DNA of 64,000 bases from Pantoea sp. A4 (GTDB taxonomy: Bacteria > Pseudomonadota > Gammaproteobacteria > Enterobacterales > Enterobacteriaceae). The stretch's first letter is position 1. The number at the start of each line of letters is the position of its first letter. The stretch covers positions 62,001-126,000 of the forward strand of contig NZ_ALXE01000019.1 in NCBI RefSeq assembly GCF_000295955.2, given 5' to 3'. Below are positions 1-9,523 of the stretch, piece after piece. The position numbers and the translations under genes are program-made. The notes beneath the pieces are model-generated. The model was not told where the DNA came from. It worked only from the letters and a program-made list of their open reading frames with translations, and searched no databases.

Positions 1-315
1 CTGATTTTGCAACCTAAGGTGATCATCGCTGATGAAGCGCTGGCATCACTGGATATGACCATGCGTTCACAGCAGGTCAACCTGATGCTGGAGCTGCAAG
101 AAAAGCATGGTCTGACCTATATTTACGTGACACAGCACCTGGGAATGATGAAACATATCAGTGACCAGGTGCTGGTAATGCATCAGGGAGAAGTGGTCGA
201 GCGCGGCGGCACTGCCGACGTGCTGGCTGCTCCTCTGCACGATCTGACGAAACGTCTGATCACCAGCCACTTTGGCGATGCTTTAACCGCCGAAGCCTGG
301 CGGCGCGATGCCTGA
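1..315 (+). CDS. sapF: SapF, peptide ABC transporter ATPase (C-terminal part)
   Basis: The gene enters from outside the window and is open from base 1 to the TGA at 313-315; 104 codons are visible. The visible part begins in the Walker B region (VIIADEA, then LASLD) and contains the H-loop histidine (YVTQHLG) of an ABC ATPase. The tail (KHISDQVLVMHQGEVVERG, then LTKRLI) matches enterobacterial SapF almost residue for residue. SapF is one of two cytoplasmic ATPases of the SapABCDF system, linked to antimicrobial-peptide resistance and putrescine export in relatives. The order sapF then fabI is the same as in E. coli. Only the C-terminus can be judged here. Confidence 0.93.
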   Translation: MILQPKVIIADEALASLDMTMRSQQVNLMLELQEKHGLTYIYVTQHLGMMKHISDQVLVMHQGEVVERGGTADVLAAPLHDLTKRLITSHFGDALTAEAWRRDA

Positions 316-455
316 CAGAGTGCGGGCTGTGGGAAATCGCGCCCTGATTTACCTGATTTGGGAGAGACGTGCTAGAATCGCACGTCGATTAACGTCGGGC
401 GCTGAAAAAAGAAGCACAGCGTCCGCCAACTACAATGACCATAAGGATTACAGCT

Positions 456-1244
456 ATGGGTTTTCTTTCCGGTAAGCGCATTCTGATTACTGGCGTTGCC
501 AGTAAACTTTCCATTGCCTACGGTATTGCGCAGGCGATGCACAAACAGGGCGCAGAACTGGCTTTCACCTACCAAAACGACAAGTTAAAAGGTCGCGTGG
601 AAGAGTTCGCTAAAGAACTGGGTTCAGACATTGTTCTGCCATGTGATGTAGCAGAAGACGAGAGCATTACTGCCCTGTTCACTGAGCTGGCTAAAACCTG
701 GCCTAAGTTTGACGGTTTCGTTCACTCAATCGGTTTCGCACCGGGCGACCAGCTCGATGGCGACTATGTGAATGCCGTTACCCGTGAAGGTTTCAAAATC
801 GCTCACGACATCAGCGCATACAGCTTTGTTGCGATGGCGAAAGAGTGCCGTGCGATGCTGAACCCGAATTCAGCCCTGCTGACCCTGTCTTACCTGGGTG
901 CAGAGCGCGCTATCCCTAACTACAACGTTATGGGTCTGGCGAAAGCTTCTCTGGAAGCTAACGTGCGTTACATGGCTAACGCGATGGGTCCAGAAGGTAC
1001 GCGTGTTAACGCCGTATCTGCCGGTCCAATCCGCACTCTGGCTGCTTCAGGCATCAAAGATTTCCGTAAGATGCTGTCACACTGTGAAGCCGTTACCCCT
1101 ATCCGCCGCACTGTAACCATCGAAGACGTAGGTAACTCTGCTGCCTTCCTGTGTTCAGACCTGGCAGGTGGTATCACTGGTGAAGTGGTACACGTTGATG
1201 GCGGCTTCAGCATTGCCGCAATGAACGAGCTGGAACTGAAATAA
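456..1244 (+). CDS. fabI: Enoyl-[acyl-carrier-protein] reductase [NADH] FabI
   Basis: FabI carries out the last, NADH-dependent step of each fatty-acid elongation cycle in the cytosol and is the triclosan target. The 262-residue protein equals E. coli FabI in length and is nearly collinear. Visible are the N-terminal nucleotide-binding motif (GVASKLSIA, residues 13-21), the strand end VHSIGFAP, and the active site Tyr-x6-Lys in NYNVMGLAK (about residues 155-163). An upstream in-frame ATG at 435 would add seven residues. The ATG at 456 is preferred because AAGGA at 443-447 lies at a suitable distance and MGFLSGK is the family N-terminus. A possible -10 (TAGAAT, 373-378) lies upstream. Confidence 0.97.
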   Translation: MGFLSGKRILITGVASKLSIAYGIAQAMHKQGAELAFTYQNDKLKGRVEEFAKELGSDIVLPCDVAEDESITALFTELAKTWPKFDGFVHSIGFAPGDQLDGDYVNAVTREGFKIAHDISAYSFVAMAKECRAMLNPNSALLTLSYLGAERAIPNYNVMGLAKASLEANVRYMANAMGPEGTRVNAVSAGPIRTLAASGIKDFRKMLSHCEAVTPIRRTVTIEDVGNSAAFLCSDLAGGITGEVVHVDGGFSIAAMNELELK

Positions 1245-1250
1245 GTACCT

Positions 1251-1271
1251 CGGGCGAGCGCTGCTCGCCCG
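1251..1271 (+). terminator. GC-rich hairpin after fabI
   Basis: A 9-bp inverted repeat (CGGGCGAGC, loop GCT, GCTCGCCCG) starts six bases after the fabI stop. No T-run follows (TCTCCCCCC), so it is a weak or factor-dependent terminator, or an mRNA-stabilising hairpin. Confidence 0.5.
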
Positions 1272-1423
1272 TCTCCCCCCGCGTTATAGCTGTTCGCTAT
1301 TAATTATCACCGATCATTCTTTTGCCTCTGTCCCGGCTTCGGCGACGATACCTGCTGCGCTTACCGCCCCTTTTTTTAGCGTCGCGTCGGTCCACTTTGA
1401 CCGTTTTTGCAAAAGGAATCCTC

Positions 1424-2548
1424 ATGGAACAACGCCGCTCACCCGGTCACGATCAGTGGTTTTACGAGAGTCAATCCCGTCCACAAACTCAGTCTGTCGC
1501 GCCACTGGTGCCAGAGGCCGCCTGGATCGAAGATCGTTTCTTACTGGGGCTACAGCAGGATGCGCAAGCACTTCAGCCGCTGTTACAGCAGTTCCAGCCC
1601 GCGTTGCTTGCCGCGCGCGACTTAAGTCATATTCTGTTTCCCGATAAAGTGACAACGTCACTTACTCATACTCTAACGCTGTATGACCGCCTGAGCATCG
1701 CCCTCACCGTGGCGCAGGTCGCGGGTGTACAGCGACTGTGTAATCACTATTCCGCTCGCCTTAATCCGTTACCCGGCCCGGATTCGTCACGCGAGAGCAA
1801 TAACCGCCTGACGCAAATTACGCAATATGCTCGCCAGTTGGCAACACAGCCCGAACTGATTACCCAGGCTTCGCTACAAGCTCTCGACGCCGTAGGGCTA
1901 ACCGAGCCAGACATTGTCACACTGAACCAGGTGATTGGTTATGTCAGCTATCAGGCTCGCGTCGTCGCGGGGGTACACGCGCTGCTGGGGTTACCGGTGC
2001 GCTGGTTGCCCGGCACCACGCAACCGGCAGATGCAGAAGCCAGGGGATTTGGTCGCCCTCCGGAGTGGCGTCCGGGCCTGAAAGCCCTCGAACTGCGTTA
2101 TGCCAACGCCAGCCAACTGGCCGCGGTGACCTTATGCCAGACGCAGTTGGGTATGGACGATGCGGTATGGCTACTGGCGCATGACGATGCGGCCTTACAG
2201 GGTTGGGCCATCCTGATCGGTAAACTGGAGCATCAGCCAGATAGCCCGCAGGCCCTTGCCAGCGCCGTTGCGGCGCGTATCAGTGGCAGCCGCCGGGTGT
2301 TCGCCGAATATCAGGGCAATCTCGGTGAGAGTCTGATTGCCGGGATAGATTCGGCACCAGCAGAACAGAGTGACGTGATTGCGTTAGCGGCACAGCTCAC
2401 CCGTGCGCCCGAGCGTTTCAGCGCAGCTCATTTGCAGCCGTTACTCAATGCCGGCTGGCAGCCTGAGGCGTTATTCGGGCTTATCCAGGCGACGGCCTTA
2501 AGCAACTGGAATAGCCGCCTGTGGTATGCCTTAGGTGAAGCGGCTTAA
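1424..2548 (+). CDS. Fused CMD-domain / alkylhydroperoxidase-like protein
   Basis: The protein has 374 residues and no signal peptide. The N-terminal half resembles the CMD-domain family typified by Avi_7170: an alanine/leucine-rich helix ending in RLCNHYSARL, then TEPDIVTLNQVIGYVSYQARVVAG. The C-terminal half resembles the partner alkylhydroperoxidase-domain family (Avi_7169-like; LLAHDDAALQGWAI, then ALASAVAARISGS). Both calls rest on remembered family patterns, so they are tentative. The redox CxxC expected in the second half is absent: the stretch reads ISGSRRVFAEYQG. A peroxidase activity is therefore doubtful. The ATG at 1424 follows AAAGGA at 1411-1416; the frame is open further up to 1322, but without a ribosome site. 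It stands alone between fabI and a small exported protein. The substrate is unknown. Confidence 0.7.
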   Translation: MEQRRSPGHDQWFYESQSRPQTQSVAPLVPEAAWIEDRFLLGLQQDAQALQPLLQQFQPALLAARDLSHILFPDKVTTSLTHTLTLYDRLSIALTVAQVAGVQRLCNHYSARLNPLPGPDSSRESNNRLTQITQYARQLATQPELITQASLQALDAVGLTEPDIVTLNQVIGYVSYQARVVAGVHALLGLPVRWLPGTTQPADAEARGFGRPPEWRPGLKALELRYANASQLAAVTLCQTQLGMDDAVWLLAHDDAALQGWAILIGKLEHQPDSPQALASAVAARISGSRRVFAEYQGNLGESLIAGIDSAPAEQSDVIALAAQLTRAPERFSAAHLQPLLNAGWQPEALFGLIQATALSNWNSRLWYALGEAA

Positions 2549-2854
2549 TTTCACACTCGGCATCGGGTTGCGCCTGCGCAGCCCGTTTCCTGAGCCACCA
2601 GACATTTTGCGCAAAAATAATCGCATCACCGCCAGCTTTTAGTCCAGGTATGGCAACCCTTCCTCAATTCTCCCATTTATCTCACAGAAAGAAATAAATA
2701 TTACCTTAATATTCAGCTTGTTATTTTTTAATCATCAATAAATTGATTTTGAGCAAACTCCATCATCTTTGCGCTATCTTATTCATTAGTTACCGGTATA
2801 ATTTACTCAAGCTTGTAGCTTGCAAGCCGCTCCACAACCCATGAGAGGTGACAA
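2549..2854. other. Intergenic, 306 bases
   Basis: This is an A+T-rich spacer holding the likely promoter of the small exported protein that follows. A perfect -10 hexamer TATAAT lies at 2797-2802, but no convincing -35 is seen at the right distance. GAGAGGTG near 2842-2849 would serve as its ribosome site. No further gene or repeat is visible. Confidence 0.5.
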
Positions 2855-3163
2855 ATGCGTAAATTACTTATCGCTGTTGCTGCAACTGGAATGGTGTTAT
2901 CAGGGATGATGGAAGTGGCTCAGGCCAGAGAGAATGTGGCCGGTCAGGTCAGTTTTTACGGGGCAATTTATGACAGCGGTTGCAAGGTAGAAACCCAATC
3001 TCAGGTGCTGGCGGTGGTGTGTTTTCCTGCCAACCGCCCGCACAGCAAAGTGAATCAACTCATTACAAAACAGCAGCTGCTCCCCGCTCACTATGGGAGC
3101 AGCCAGTTAAAATGGGTGGATGAGGCGCATCACACTGGCATCATCACCTTTAATTACGTCTAG
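2855..3163 (+). CDS. Small exported protein, weakly fimbrial-subunit-like
   Basis: The 102-residue protein starts with a clear Sec signal peptide (MRKLL, hydrophobic core, likely cut after AQA at about residue 24). The mature part is about 78 residues with two cysteines (GAIYDSGCKV and LAVVCFP) that could form a disulphide. The pattern GQVSFYGAIYDSGC recalls the first strand of type 1 fimbrial subunits (G-x-I-x-x-x-x-C). The protein is too short for a full pilin and no usher or chaperone gene is nearby. It may be a stand-alone periplasmic or secreted protein. The function is unknown. Confidence 0.7.
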   Translation: MRKLLIAVAATGMVLSGMMEVAQARENVAGQVSFYGAIYDSGCKVETQSQVLAVVCFPANRPHSKVNQLITKQQLLPAHYGSSQLKWVDEAHHTGIITFNYV

Positions 3164-3166
3164 TGG

Positions 3167-4756
3167 CTACCCGCTGCCCAGCGCGCTTTTCACCTGCTGG
3201 GCAATCTCCTCCACCTTCGGCCCATAGATCACCTGGACATCATGCTCACCGATGCGCTTGACGCCGTTGGCCCCCGTGGTCATTAAGGTTTCATCGGCCA
3301 CTTCCGCCATTTGTTTTACCCGCACGCGTAACCGGGTGAAACAGCAGTCGACATCTTCAATATTCGCGTCACCGCCAAGCCCACTGATGATCACCTGCGT
3401 GCGTTCGCTGGCCTCAACCTGGGGAGTCGGCTGCTGCTCCTCGCGTTCACGACCCGGCGTTTCAACCCGCATTCGGGTAATGACCCAGCGGAAAACCACG
3501 TAATAGAGTGGTGCATAGAGGGCCCCGAGGGCTAACGTCCACCACCAGTGCGTTTTGCTGCCACCAAGAATGCCAAACACCACCAGATCAATCGCCCCTC
3601 CCTGCACATTACCAATCATCAAATGCAGTAACGACATCAGCATAAATGAGAGGCCGGTCATCACAGCATGAAACAGGTACAAAACGGGTGAGACAAAAAT
3701 AAAACAGAACTCCAGCGGCTCGGTAATGCCCGTGGTAAACGAAGTTAACGCGCCCGCCAACATCAGCGCTTTCACCCGATTTTTATGCTCGGGTCGGGCG
3801 GTGTGATAGATAGCCGCTGCCGCCGCCGGTAAGCCAAACATCATCACCGGAATTTTACCCTGCGCTAAAAACTGAGTGGCGTGACGTAAGGTCTCTTCAG
3901 GCACCGATCCCGGATTGGTCAGCGAGGCGTTAAAGATATTCAGCGCACCAATGATGGTTTGTCCGTCTACCGTGGCCATCCCGCCAATGGGCGTGAAGCG
4001 CACGGTTTCATTGAGGATATGGTGTAGCCCAGTCGGGATGAGCAAGCGTTCCAGCGTGCCCAGCATCAGCGCCCCATACTGCCCGCTTTTGCCGATCATC
4101 GTTCCGAGCCAGGCAATACCTTCACCAAGCGTCGGCCAGATCAGGGCGAGCAGTACGCCGATCAGCGGCAGTATCACCACGGTGACAATCGGCACGAAAC
4201 GACGGCCGGAAAAGAAGCTGATCGCCATGGGGAGTTGCTGAGTATAAAAACGGTTATGCAGTGCGACCGTGGTTAACCCGGCAATCACCCCACCCAGCAC
4301 GCTCATGTTGTAGGTAAAAATTCCCAGCATTTCAATATATTCGGCGGAGGTTACCAACGCGCGGGTTTGATCCATCCCACTTTGCTGCAACGCCTGGGGT
4401 GTTGTGGTCGCCGCCGTCAGCCCCTGAGCGGCCAGCGTCGCGCTGATGCCCACATGCATGGCAATAAACCCAATCACTGCCGCAAACGCCGCAGTTGGCT
4501 TCTCCGCCTTCGCTAAACCAATCGCACTGGCCACGGCAAAAAACAGCGGCAAATTAGCAAACAGCGCCCCGGCCACTTTACGAATAAAACTGATAATCAA
4601 CTGTGGCAGCGGCCAATGGGCAAACACATCACCCGTGATGGCCGGATTTTGCAGCGCGGCGGCTAAACCGAGGAAGATACCGGCGGCAGCAATCACCGAA
4701 ATCGGCATCATCAGCGCCTTACCAAAGGCGTGAATTTGACTGGTCAGGTTCTGCAT
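3167..4756 (-). CDS. PTS system EIICB permease, MalX-like
   Basis: An inner-membrane sugar permease of the phosphotransferase system, 529 residues. An EIIC domain (about residues 1-410, many membrane helices, GLHHILN and TTGITEPLEF motifs) is followed by a charged linker and an EIIB domain, whose phospho-acceptor Cys is in CFTRLR at about residue 472. The regions around GLHHILN, GALNIF, ARPEHK and VVFGILGG and the overall length match E. coli MalX (maltose/glucose) better than PtsG or NagE. No EIIA, glycosidase or regulator gene is next to it, so it would use EIIA-Glc, and the substrate is open. An upstream ATG at 4765 directly abuts AAAGG (complement of 4766-4770). The ATG at 4756, nine bases from that site, is the better start. 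It is transcribed divergently from the ydeP-type gene. Confidence 0.88.
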   Translation of the reverse strand: MQNLTSQIHAFGKALMMPISVIAAAGIFLGLAAALQNPAITGDVFAHWPLPQLIISFIRKVAGALFANLPLFFAVASAIGLAKAEKPTAAFAAVIGFIAMHVGISATLAAQGLTAATTTPQALQQSGMDQTRALVTSAEYIEMLGIFTYNMSVLGGVIAGLTTVALHNRFYTQQLPMAISFFSGRRFVPIVTVVILPLIGVLLALIWPTLGEGIAWLGTMIGKSGQYGALMLGTLERLLIPTGLHHILNETVRFTPIGGMATVDGQTIIGALNIFNASLTNPGSVPEETLRHATQFLAQGKIPVMMFGLPAAAAAIYHTARPEHKNRVKALMLAGALTSFTTGITEPLEFCFIFVSPVLYLFHAVMTGLSFMLMSLLHLMIGNVQGGAIDLVVFGILGGSKTHWWWTLALGALYAPLYYVVFRWVITRMRVETPGREREEQQPTPQVEASERTQVIISGLGGDANIEDVDCCFTRLRVRVKQMAEVADETLMTTGANGVKRIGEHDVQVIYGPKVEEIAQQVKSALGSG

Positions 4757-4991
4757 CGGGTGCATCCTTTATCCAATTTTAGTAAAAAAGTATGTGTCAC
4801 CCTGACCAAAACCACCTGTTTTGCTGCCATAACCCGGCACAAAACTTGACCCTGTTCACATAAATCCCCTCGCGGGATAGGTAATAACTATCACCTGATT
4901 ATTTTAATCAATTAGACGATCCCGCCCGCAAACCTCACACTTTGCATTACTATTTCCATAACAACCTCATAACAAGCCGTCGGAAATCAGC

Positions 4992-7298
4992 ATGAAATTC
5001 AAACGCAAAATTCAACCTTATCGCGCCGCAGCGGGCGGCTGGGGTTCACTGGAAGCGACGACCCGCTTCGTACTCGACAGTAAAGCGGCATTGAAGAATA
5101 TGCGTAACCTCTTGCGCATGAATAAAGCACGCGGCTTTGACTGCCCCGGCTGTGCCTGGGGTGATGACAACAAAAGCACCTTTAGCTTCTGTGAAAATGG
5201 CGCCAAAGCGGTGACGTGGGAAGCCACCCGCCGCATCGTAGATAACGCCTTTTTCGCCCAACACAGCGTCAGTAAGCTGTATCAGCAAAGTGACTATTTC
5301 CTTGAGTATCAGGGACGTCTGACGCAGCCGATGCGCTATAACAGCGAAACCGATCACTATGAGCCAGTGACCTGGGATGACGCCTTTGCGCTGATCGCCG
5401 AACATATCCAGGCGATGGATAATCCCGACCAGATGGAACTCTACACCTCTGGTCGCGCCAGTAATGAAGCGTCCTGGCTGTATCAGCTGTTTGGTCGCAT
5501 GCACGGTTCGAATAATTTCCCGGACTGCTCCAATATGTGCCACGAAGCCAGCGGTTCCGGTTTGAAGCGCAGTATTGGCGTGGGTAAAGGGACCATCAGG
5601 CTGGATGATTTTGACCATGCTGAGGCCATTTTTGTCTTCGGGCAGAATCCCGGCACCAACCACCCTCGCATGCTGCATAGCCTGCGTCATGCCGCCGACC
5701 ACGGCGCGCGGATTGTCACCTTTAACACGCTGCGTGAACGTGGCCTGGAGCGTTTTGCCGATCCGCAAAAGCCGCTGGAAGTGGTGACGTCAATGGCGGG
5801 AACCATCAGCTCCGCCTACTACCAGCCGAACCTCGGCGGCGATATGGCGGCGATTCGCGGCATGGTAAAAGCCCTGCTTGAAGCGCATCGTGCGTTGGTC
5901 AGCCAACAGCAGCCGGGTCTGTTTGACGAAGATTTCCTGGCAGCCAACACGCAGGGCGTGAATGACTATTTCACCGCCGTGGATAACACGGGCTGGCCGC
6001 AGATCGTGCAGCAATCGGGTTTGAGTGAACAACAGATTCGCGAAGCCGCTGAGATCTATCGCAGCGCAAAACGGGTGATCTGTACCTGGGCCATGGGGAT
6101 TACCCAGCACAAGCACTCGGTAGATAGCGTGCGTGAAATTGTGAACCTCCAGTTGCTGTTTGGACAGCTGGGCAAAAAAGGCGCTGGGCTGTGTCCGGTG
6201 CGTGGTCACAGTAATGTGCAGGGTAACCGCACCATGGGGATTGATGAGAAGCCGTCTGCCGCCTTCCTCGATGCGCTGGGCAAACACTTTAATTTTGAGC
6301 CACCCCGCGCCGCTGGGCATAACACCGTAGAAGCGCTGGAAGCGATGCTGCGCGATGAAGTCAAAGTGCTGATCGCCCTCGGCGGTAATCTGGCCGCTGC
6401 CGCGCCAGACTCTCCGCGAACCGAAGAGGCGATGAGCCGCTGTGGTCTGACGGTACACATCAGTACCAAGCTCAACCGTAGCCATCTGGTGCCGGGCGGG
6501 GACAGCCTGATTTTACCGACGCTGGGACGGACGGAACGTGATGAGCAGGCCAACGGCAATCAGTTTATTACCGTTGAAGACTCTTTCAGCATGGTGCACG
6601 CCTCTGAAGGGGTGGGGATTCCCCTGTCACCGCTTCAGCGTTCTGAAACCGCCATCGTTGCCGGTATTGCCCATGCGGTACTGGGCAGTGAGAAAGTGGA
6701 CTGGCTGGCGATGGCAGGCGATTACAGCCTGATCCGCGATCACATCGCCGCCACCATTCCTGGCTTCCAGGATTTTAATCTGCGCTGCGATATTCCTGGC
6801 GGTTTCTATCTGGGCAATGCGGCGGCGGATCTGCGCTTCAATACCCCATCAGGCAAGGCGGAATTCAGTGCGGCAGCCCTGCCCGATTCCCTGTTCCCGC
6901 AGCTTGAGGGGCAGCAGGTGCCGTTCACGCTCCAGACGCTGCGCTCTCACGACCAGTACAACACCACGATTTATGGCCTTGATGACCGCTACCGTGGCGT
7001 GTATGGCCAGCGTGAAGTGGTGTTTATCAACCCGGAAGATCTGCAAGCTCTGGGGATGACAGAGGGCCAGTTGGTGGATATTGAAACGCTGTGGAATGAT
7101 GGCATTACGCGCCGTGTCAGCGGCTTCAAACTGGTGCCCTACAATATTCCACGCGGCAATCTCGCCGCCTACTACCCAGAAACCAACCCGCTGGTGCCTC
7201 TGAGCAGCTATGGCGACGGGAGTGGCACCCCAACCTCGAAATCAGTACCGGTCAGTCTCTCCCCGAGTGAAGACGCTGTTTCTCTGCGTATTGCCTGA
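4992..7298 (+). CDS. ydeP: FdhF/YdeP family molybdopterin oxidoreductase
   Basis: The 768-residue protein belongs to the bis-molybdopterin oxidoreductases related to formate dehydrogenase. E. coli YdeP has a similar length and has been linked to acid resistance. The N-terminus has AAGGWGS and GFDCPGCAW (Cys51, Cys54), then FCENGAK (Cys67). Family signatures follow in order: YTSGRASNEA, NNFPDCSNMCHEAS, GQNPGTNHPRM, RGHSNVQGNRTMG, TKLNRSH, and near the C-terminus SHDQYNTTIYG with DDRYRGV. No selenocysteine codon interrupts the frame. There is no Tat leader, so it should act in the cytosol. The electron donor and substrate are unknown. GGAA seven bases before the ATG supports the start. A strong terminator follows. 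Confidence 0.9.
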   Translation: MKFKRKIQPYRAAAGGWGSLEATTRFVLDSKAALKNMRNLLRMNKARGFDCPGCAWGDDNKSTFSFCENGAKAVTWEATRRIVDNAFFAQHSVSKLYQQSDYFLEYQGRLTQPMRYNSETDHYEPVTWDDAFALIAEHIQAMDNPDQMELYTSGRASNEASWLYQLFGRMHGSNNFPDCSNMCHEASGSGLKRSIGVGKGTIRLDDFDHAEAIFVFGQNPGTNHPRMLHSLRHAADHGARIVTFNTLRERGLERFADPQKPLEVVTSMAGTISSAYYQPNLGGDMAAIRGMVKALLEAHRALVSQQQPGLFDEDFLAANTQGVNDYFTAVDNTGWPQIVQQSGLSEQQIREAAEIYRSAKRVICTWAMGITQHKHSVDSVREIVNLQLLFGQLGKKGAGLCPVRGHSNVQGNRTMGIDEKPSAAFLDALGKHFNFEPPRAAGHNTVEALEAMLRDEVKVLIALGGNLAAAAPDSPRTEEAMSRCGLTVHISTKLNRSHLVPGGDSLILPTLGRTERDEQANGNQFITVEDSFSMVHASEGVGIPLSPLQRSETAIVAGIAHAVLGSEKVDWLAMAGDYSLIRDHIAATIPGFQDFNLRCDIPGGFYLGNAAADLRFNTPSGKAEFSAAALPDSLFPQLEGQQVPFTLQTLRSHDQYNTTIYGLDDRYRGVYGQREVVFINPEDLQALGMTEGQLVDIETLWNDGITRRVSGFKLVPYNIPRGNLAAYYPETNPLVPLSSYGDGSGTPTSKSVPVSLSPSEDAVSLRIA

Positions 7299-7304
7299 TA
7301 TATC

Positions 7305-7336
7305 AAAAGCCGGGAAACCGGCTTTTCCCCCCTTTT
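7305..7336 (+). terminator. Rho-independent terminator of the ydeP-type gene
   Basis: A 9-bp stem (AAAAGCCGG, loop GAAA, CCGGCTTTT) at 7305-7326 is followed by CCCCCCTTTTT. It sits seven bases after the stop codon. Confidence 0.85.
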
Positions 7337-7405
7337 TGCCTTGCTGTGACGGCATGAATCGCGTAAAACTGTCAGCCGCTAATAGGCCACGAAACGAAAG
7401 ACGCT

Positions 7406-9340
7406 ATGTTCCAGGATAACCCGCTGCTAGCGCAGCTCAAAGAGAAGCTCCACGCGCAGACTCCTCGCGCGGAAGGTGTGGTGAAAGCCACAGATAAAGG
7501 TTTCGGCTTTCTTGAAGTCGACGCGCAGAAAAGCTACTTCATCCCACCTCCACAGATGAAGAAAGTGATGCATGGCGATCGTATCGTTGCGCTGATCAAA
7601 ACGGATAAAGATCGCGAAAGTGCTGAACCAGAGTCGCTGGTTGAGCCGTTCCTCAGCCGCTTCGTCGGCCGTATTCAGAAAAAAGATGACCGCCTGTCCA
7701 TCGTGCCGGATCATCCTTTGTTAAAAGACGCTATTCCTTGCCGCCCGGTACGCGAACTGCAACATGATTTCCAGGCAGGTGACTGGGCCGTTGCTGAAAT
7801 GCGCCGCCACCCGCTCAAGGGCGATCGTGGGTTTTACGCTGAGCTGACGGAGTTTGTTGTCACTGCGGATGACCACCTGGCACCGTGGTGGGTAACGCTG
7901 TCACGCCACAATCTCGAACGCGAAGCGCCGGAAGTTGCCTTCAACGATACGCTGGAAGAGAATCTCACGCGTGAAGATCTTACCGCGCTGGATTTCGTCA
8001 CTATCGACAGCGCCAGCACCGAAGATATGGATGATGCGCTGCACGTCGAAGCCCTGGACGATGGTCAGCTGCGTTTAACGATCGCCATTGCTGACCCAAC
8101 CGCCTATGTGGCCGAAGGTAGCGAGCTGGACAAGGTTGCCGCTAAGCGCGCCTTCACCAACTATCTGCCTGGTTTTAATATTCCAATGCTGCCACGCGCG
8201 CTGTCTGACGACATCTGTTCGCTGCGTCCAAATGTGCGCCGTCCGGTACTGGCCTGCCGTGTCACGCTCGCCGCCGATGGTACGCCAGCCGCTGATGTGC
8301 AGTTCTTCGCAGCCTGGATCGAGTCAAAAGCCAAACTGGTTTATGACGAAGTCTCCGACTGGCTGGAAGGCCAGGGCGAATGGCAGCCGACCACCGAAGC
8401 GATTGCAGAACAGATTCGTCTGCTGCATCGCGTTTGCCAGGCACGCAGTGCATGGCGTCAAAACCACGCGCTGGTGTTTAAAGATCGCCCAGACTACCGT
8501 TTTGTCCTGGGTGAGAAAGGTGAAGTACTGGATATCGTTGCGGAACAGCGTCGCATCGCGAACCGCATCGTTGAAGAGTGCATGATTCTGGCAAATATCT
8601 GTGCCGCCCATGTACTGGCCGACCGTCTGGGCTTCGGGATCTACAACCTGCACACCGGGTTTGATACTGCGAATGCTGAACTGGCCGCCGCAGTGCTGGC
8701 AAATCACGGCATCACCGTTGATCCGGTCAGTATTGCCACGCTGGAAGGTTTCCGTGTGCTGCGCCGTCAGCTTGATGCTGAACCGACTCAGTACCTCGAT
8801 AGCCGTATCCGTCGTTTCCAGACCTTTGCGGAAATCAGCACCCAGCCAGGCCCGCACTTCGGTCTGGGACTGGAAGCCTACGCCACCTGGACCTCACCAA
8901 TCCGTAAGTTTGGCGACATGATCAACCACCGTTTGCTGAAGGCGATTATCCGTGGTGACGAAGCCGCGCGTCCGGATGACAACCTGACCGTGATCATGGG
9001 TGAACGTCGTCGTCTGAACCGTATGGCAGAGCGTGATGTGGGTGACTGGCTGTACGCCCGCTTCCTTTCCCCTTCTGCAGGGACCGATCGCAAATTCAGC
9101 GCAGAGATCATTGATGTCTCTCGCGGTGGCATGCGCGTTCGCCTGCTGGAGAACGGTGCGGTGGCCTTTATCCCGGCTCCGTTCATTCACGCCGTGCGTG
9201 ATGAACTGGTTTGCAGCCAGGAGAACGGCACCGTGCAGATCAAAGGTGAAGTGGCTTACCGCGTGACCGACATTATTGATGTCACCATCGCCGAAGTGCG
9301 TATGGAAACGCGTAGCGTTGTGGCTCGCCCAGCCGCCTGA
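7406..9340 (+). CDS. rnb: Exoribonuclease II (RNase II)
   Basis: RNase II degrades single-stranded RNA processively from the 3' end to nucleoside monophosphates and is a main mRNA-decay enzyme. The 644-residue product has exactly the E. coli length. Order: cold-shock-type RNA-binding domains (about 1-180, starting [15 protein letters not shown]), the RNB catalytic domain with the metal-binding aspartates in [13 protein letters not shown] (about 201-213), and a C-terminal S1 domain ([22 protein letters not shown] region written here as VSRGGM). [10 protein letters not shown] and [10 protein letters not shown] are also intact. The order rnb then pdeR is kept as in E. coli, except that cstA-ybdD lies between them here. 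Confidence 0.97.
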   Translation: MFQDNPLLAQLKEKLHAQTPRAEGVVKATDKGFGFLEVDAQKSYFIPPPQMKKVMHGDRIVALIKTDKDRESAEPESLVEPFLSRFVGRIQKKDDRLSIVPDHPLLKDAIPCRPVRELQHDFQAGDWAVAEMRRHPLKGDRGFYAELTEFVVTADDHLAPWWVTLSRHNLEREAPEVAFNDTLEENLTREDLTALDFVTIDSASTEDMDDALHVEALDDGQLRLTIAIADPTAYVAEGSELDKVAAKRAFTNYLPGFNIPMLPRALSDDICSLRPNVRRPVLACRVTLAADGTPAADVQFFAAWIESKAKLVYDEVSDWLEGQGEWQPTTEAIAEQIRLLHRVCQARSAWRQNHALVFKDRPDYRFVLGEKGEVLDIVAEQRRIANRIVEECMILANICAAHVLADRLGFGIYNLHTGFDTANAELAAAVLANHGITVDPVSIATLEGFRVLRRQLDAEPTQYLDSRIRRFQTFAEISTQPGPHFGLGLEAYATWTSPIRKFGDMINHRLLKAIIRGDEAARPDDNLTVIMGERRRLNRMAERDVGDWLYARFLSPSAGTDRKFSAEIIDVSRGGMRVRLLENGAVAFIPAPFIHAVRDELVCSQENGTVQIKGEVAYRVTDIIDVTIAEVRMETRSVVARPAA

Positions 9341-9350
9341 GCATAAAGCC

Positions 9351-9389
9351 GTGCGGGATAAATCGCTTTATCCCGCACTTTTCTCTTTT
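9351..9389 (+). terminator. Rho-independent terminator of rnb
   Basis: A 12-bp perfect stem (GTGCGGGATAAA, loop TCGC, TTTATCCCGCAC) at 9351-9378 is followed by TTTTCTCTTTT. Confidence 0.92.
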
Positions 9390-9523
9390 CATTACGCCCG
9401 CTTATAATTTTGCTCCATGCTTCACACTTCTCTCCTGATTCTCTTTCCCTAATATTTCCTTACATTACTTTTAACTTGTTGTTTCCGATCGCCCTTTTTC
9501 CGATCCCAACAAGGAGCTTTGTC

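Noticed and set aside
5046..5768. 240-codon frame antisense to the ydeP-type gene
   Set aside because: It mirrors a strongly conserved coding region in a high-GC stretch; codon content follows the sense gene.
9410..9523. Longer N-terminus for CstA
   Set aside because: The family start and AAGGAG both point to 9524; the extra residues come from the leader.
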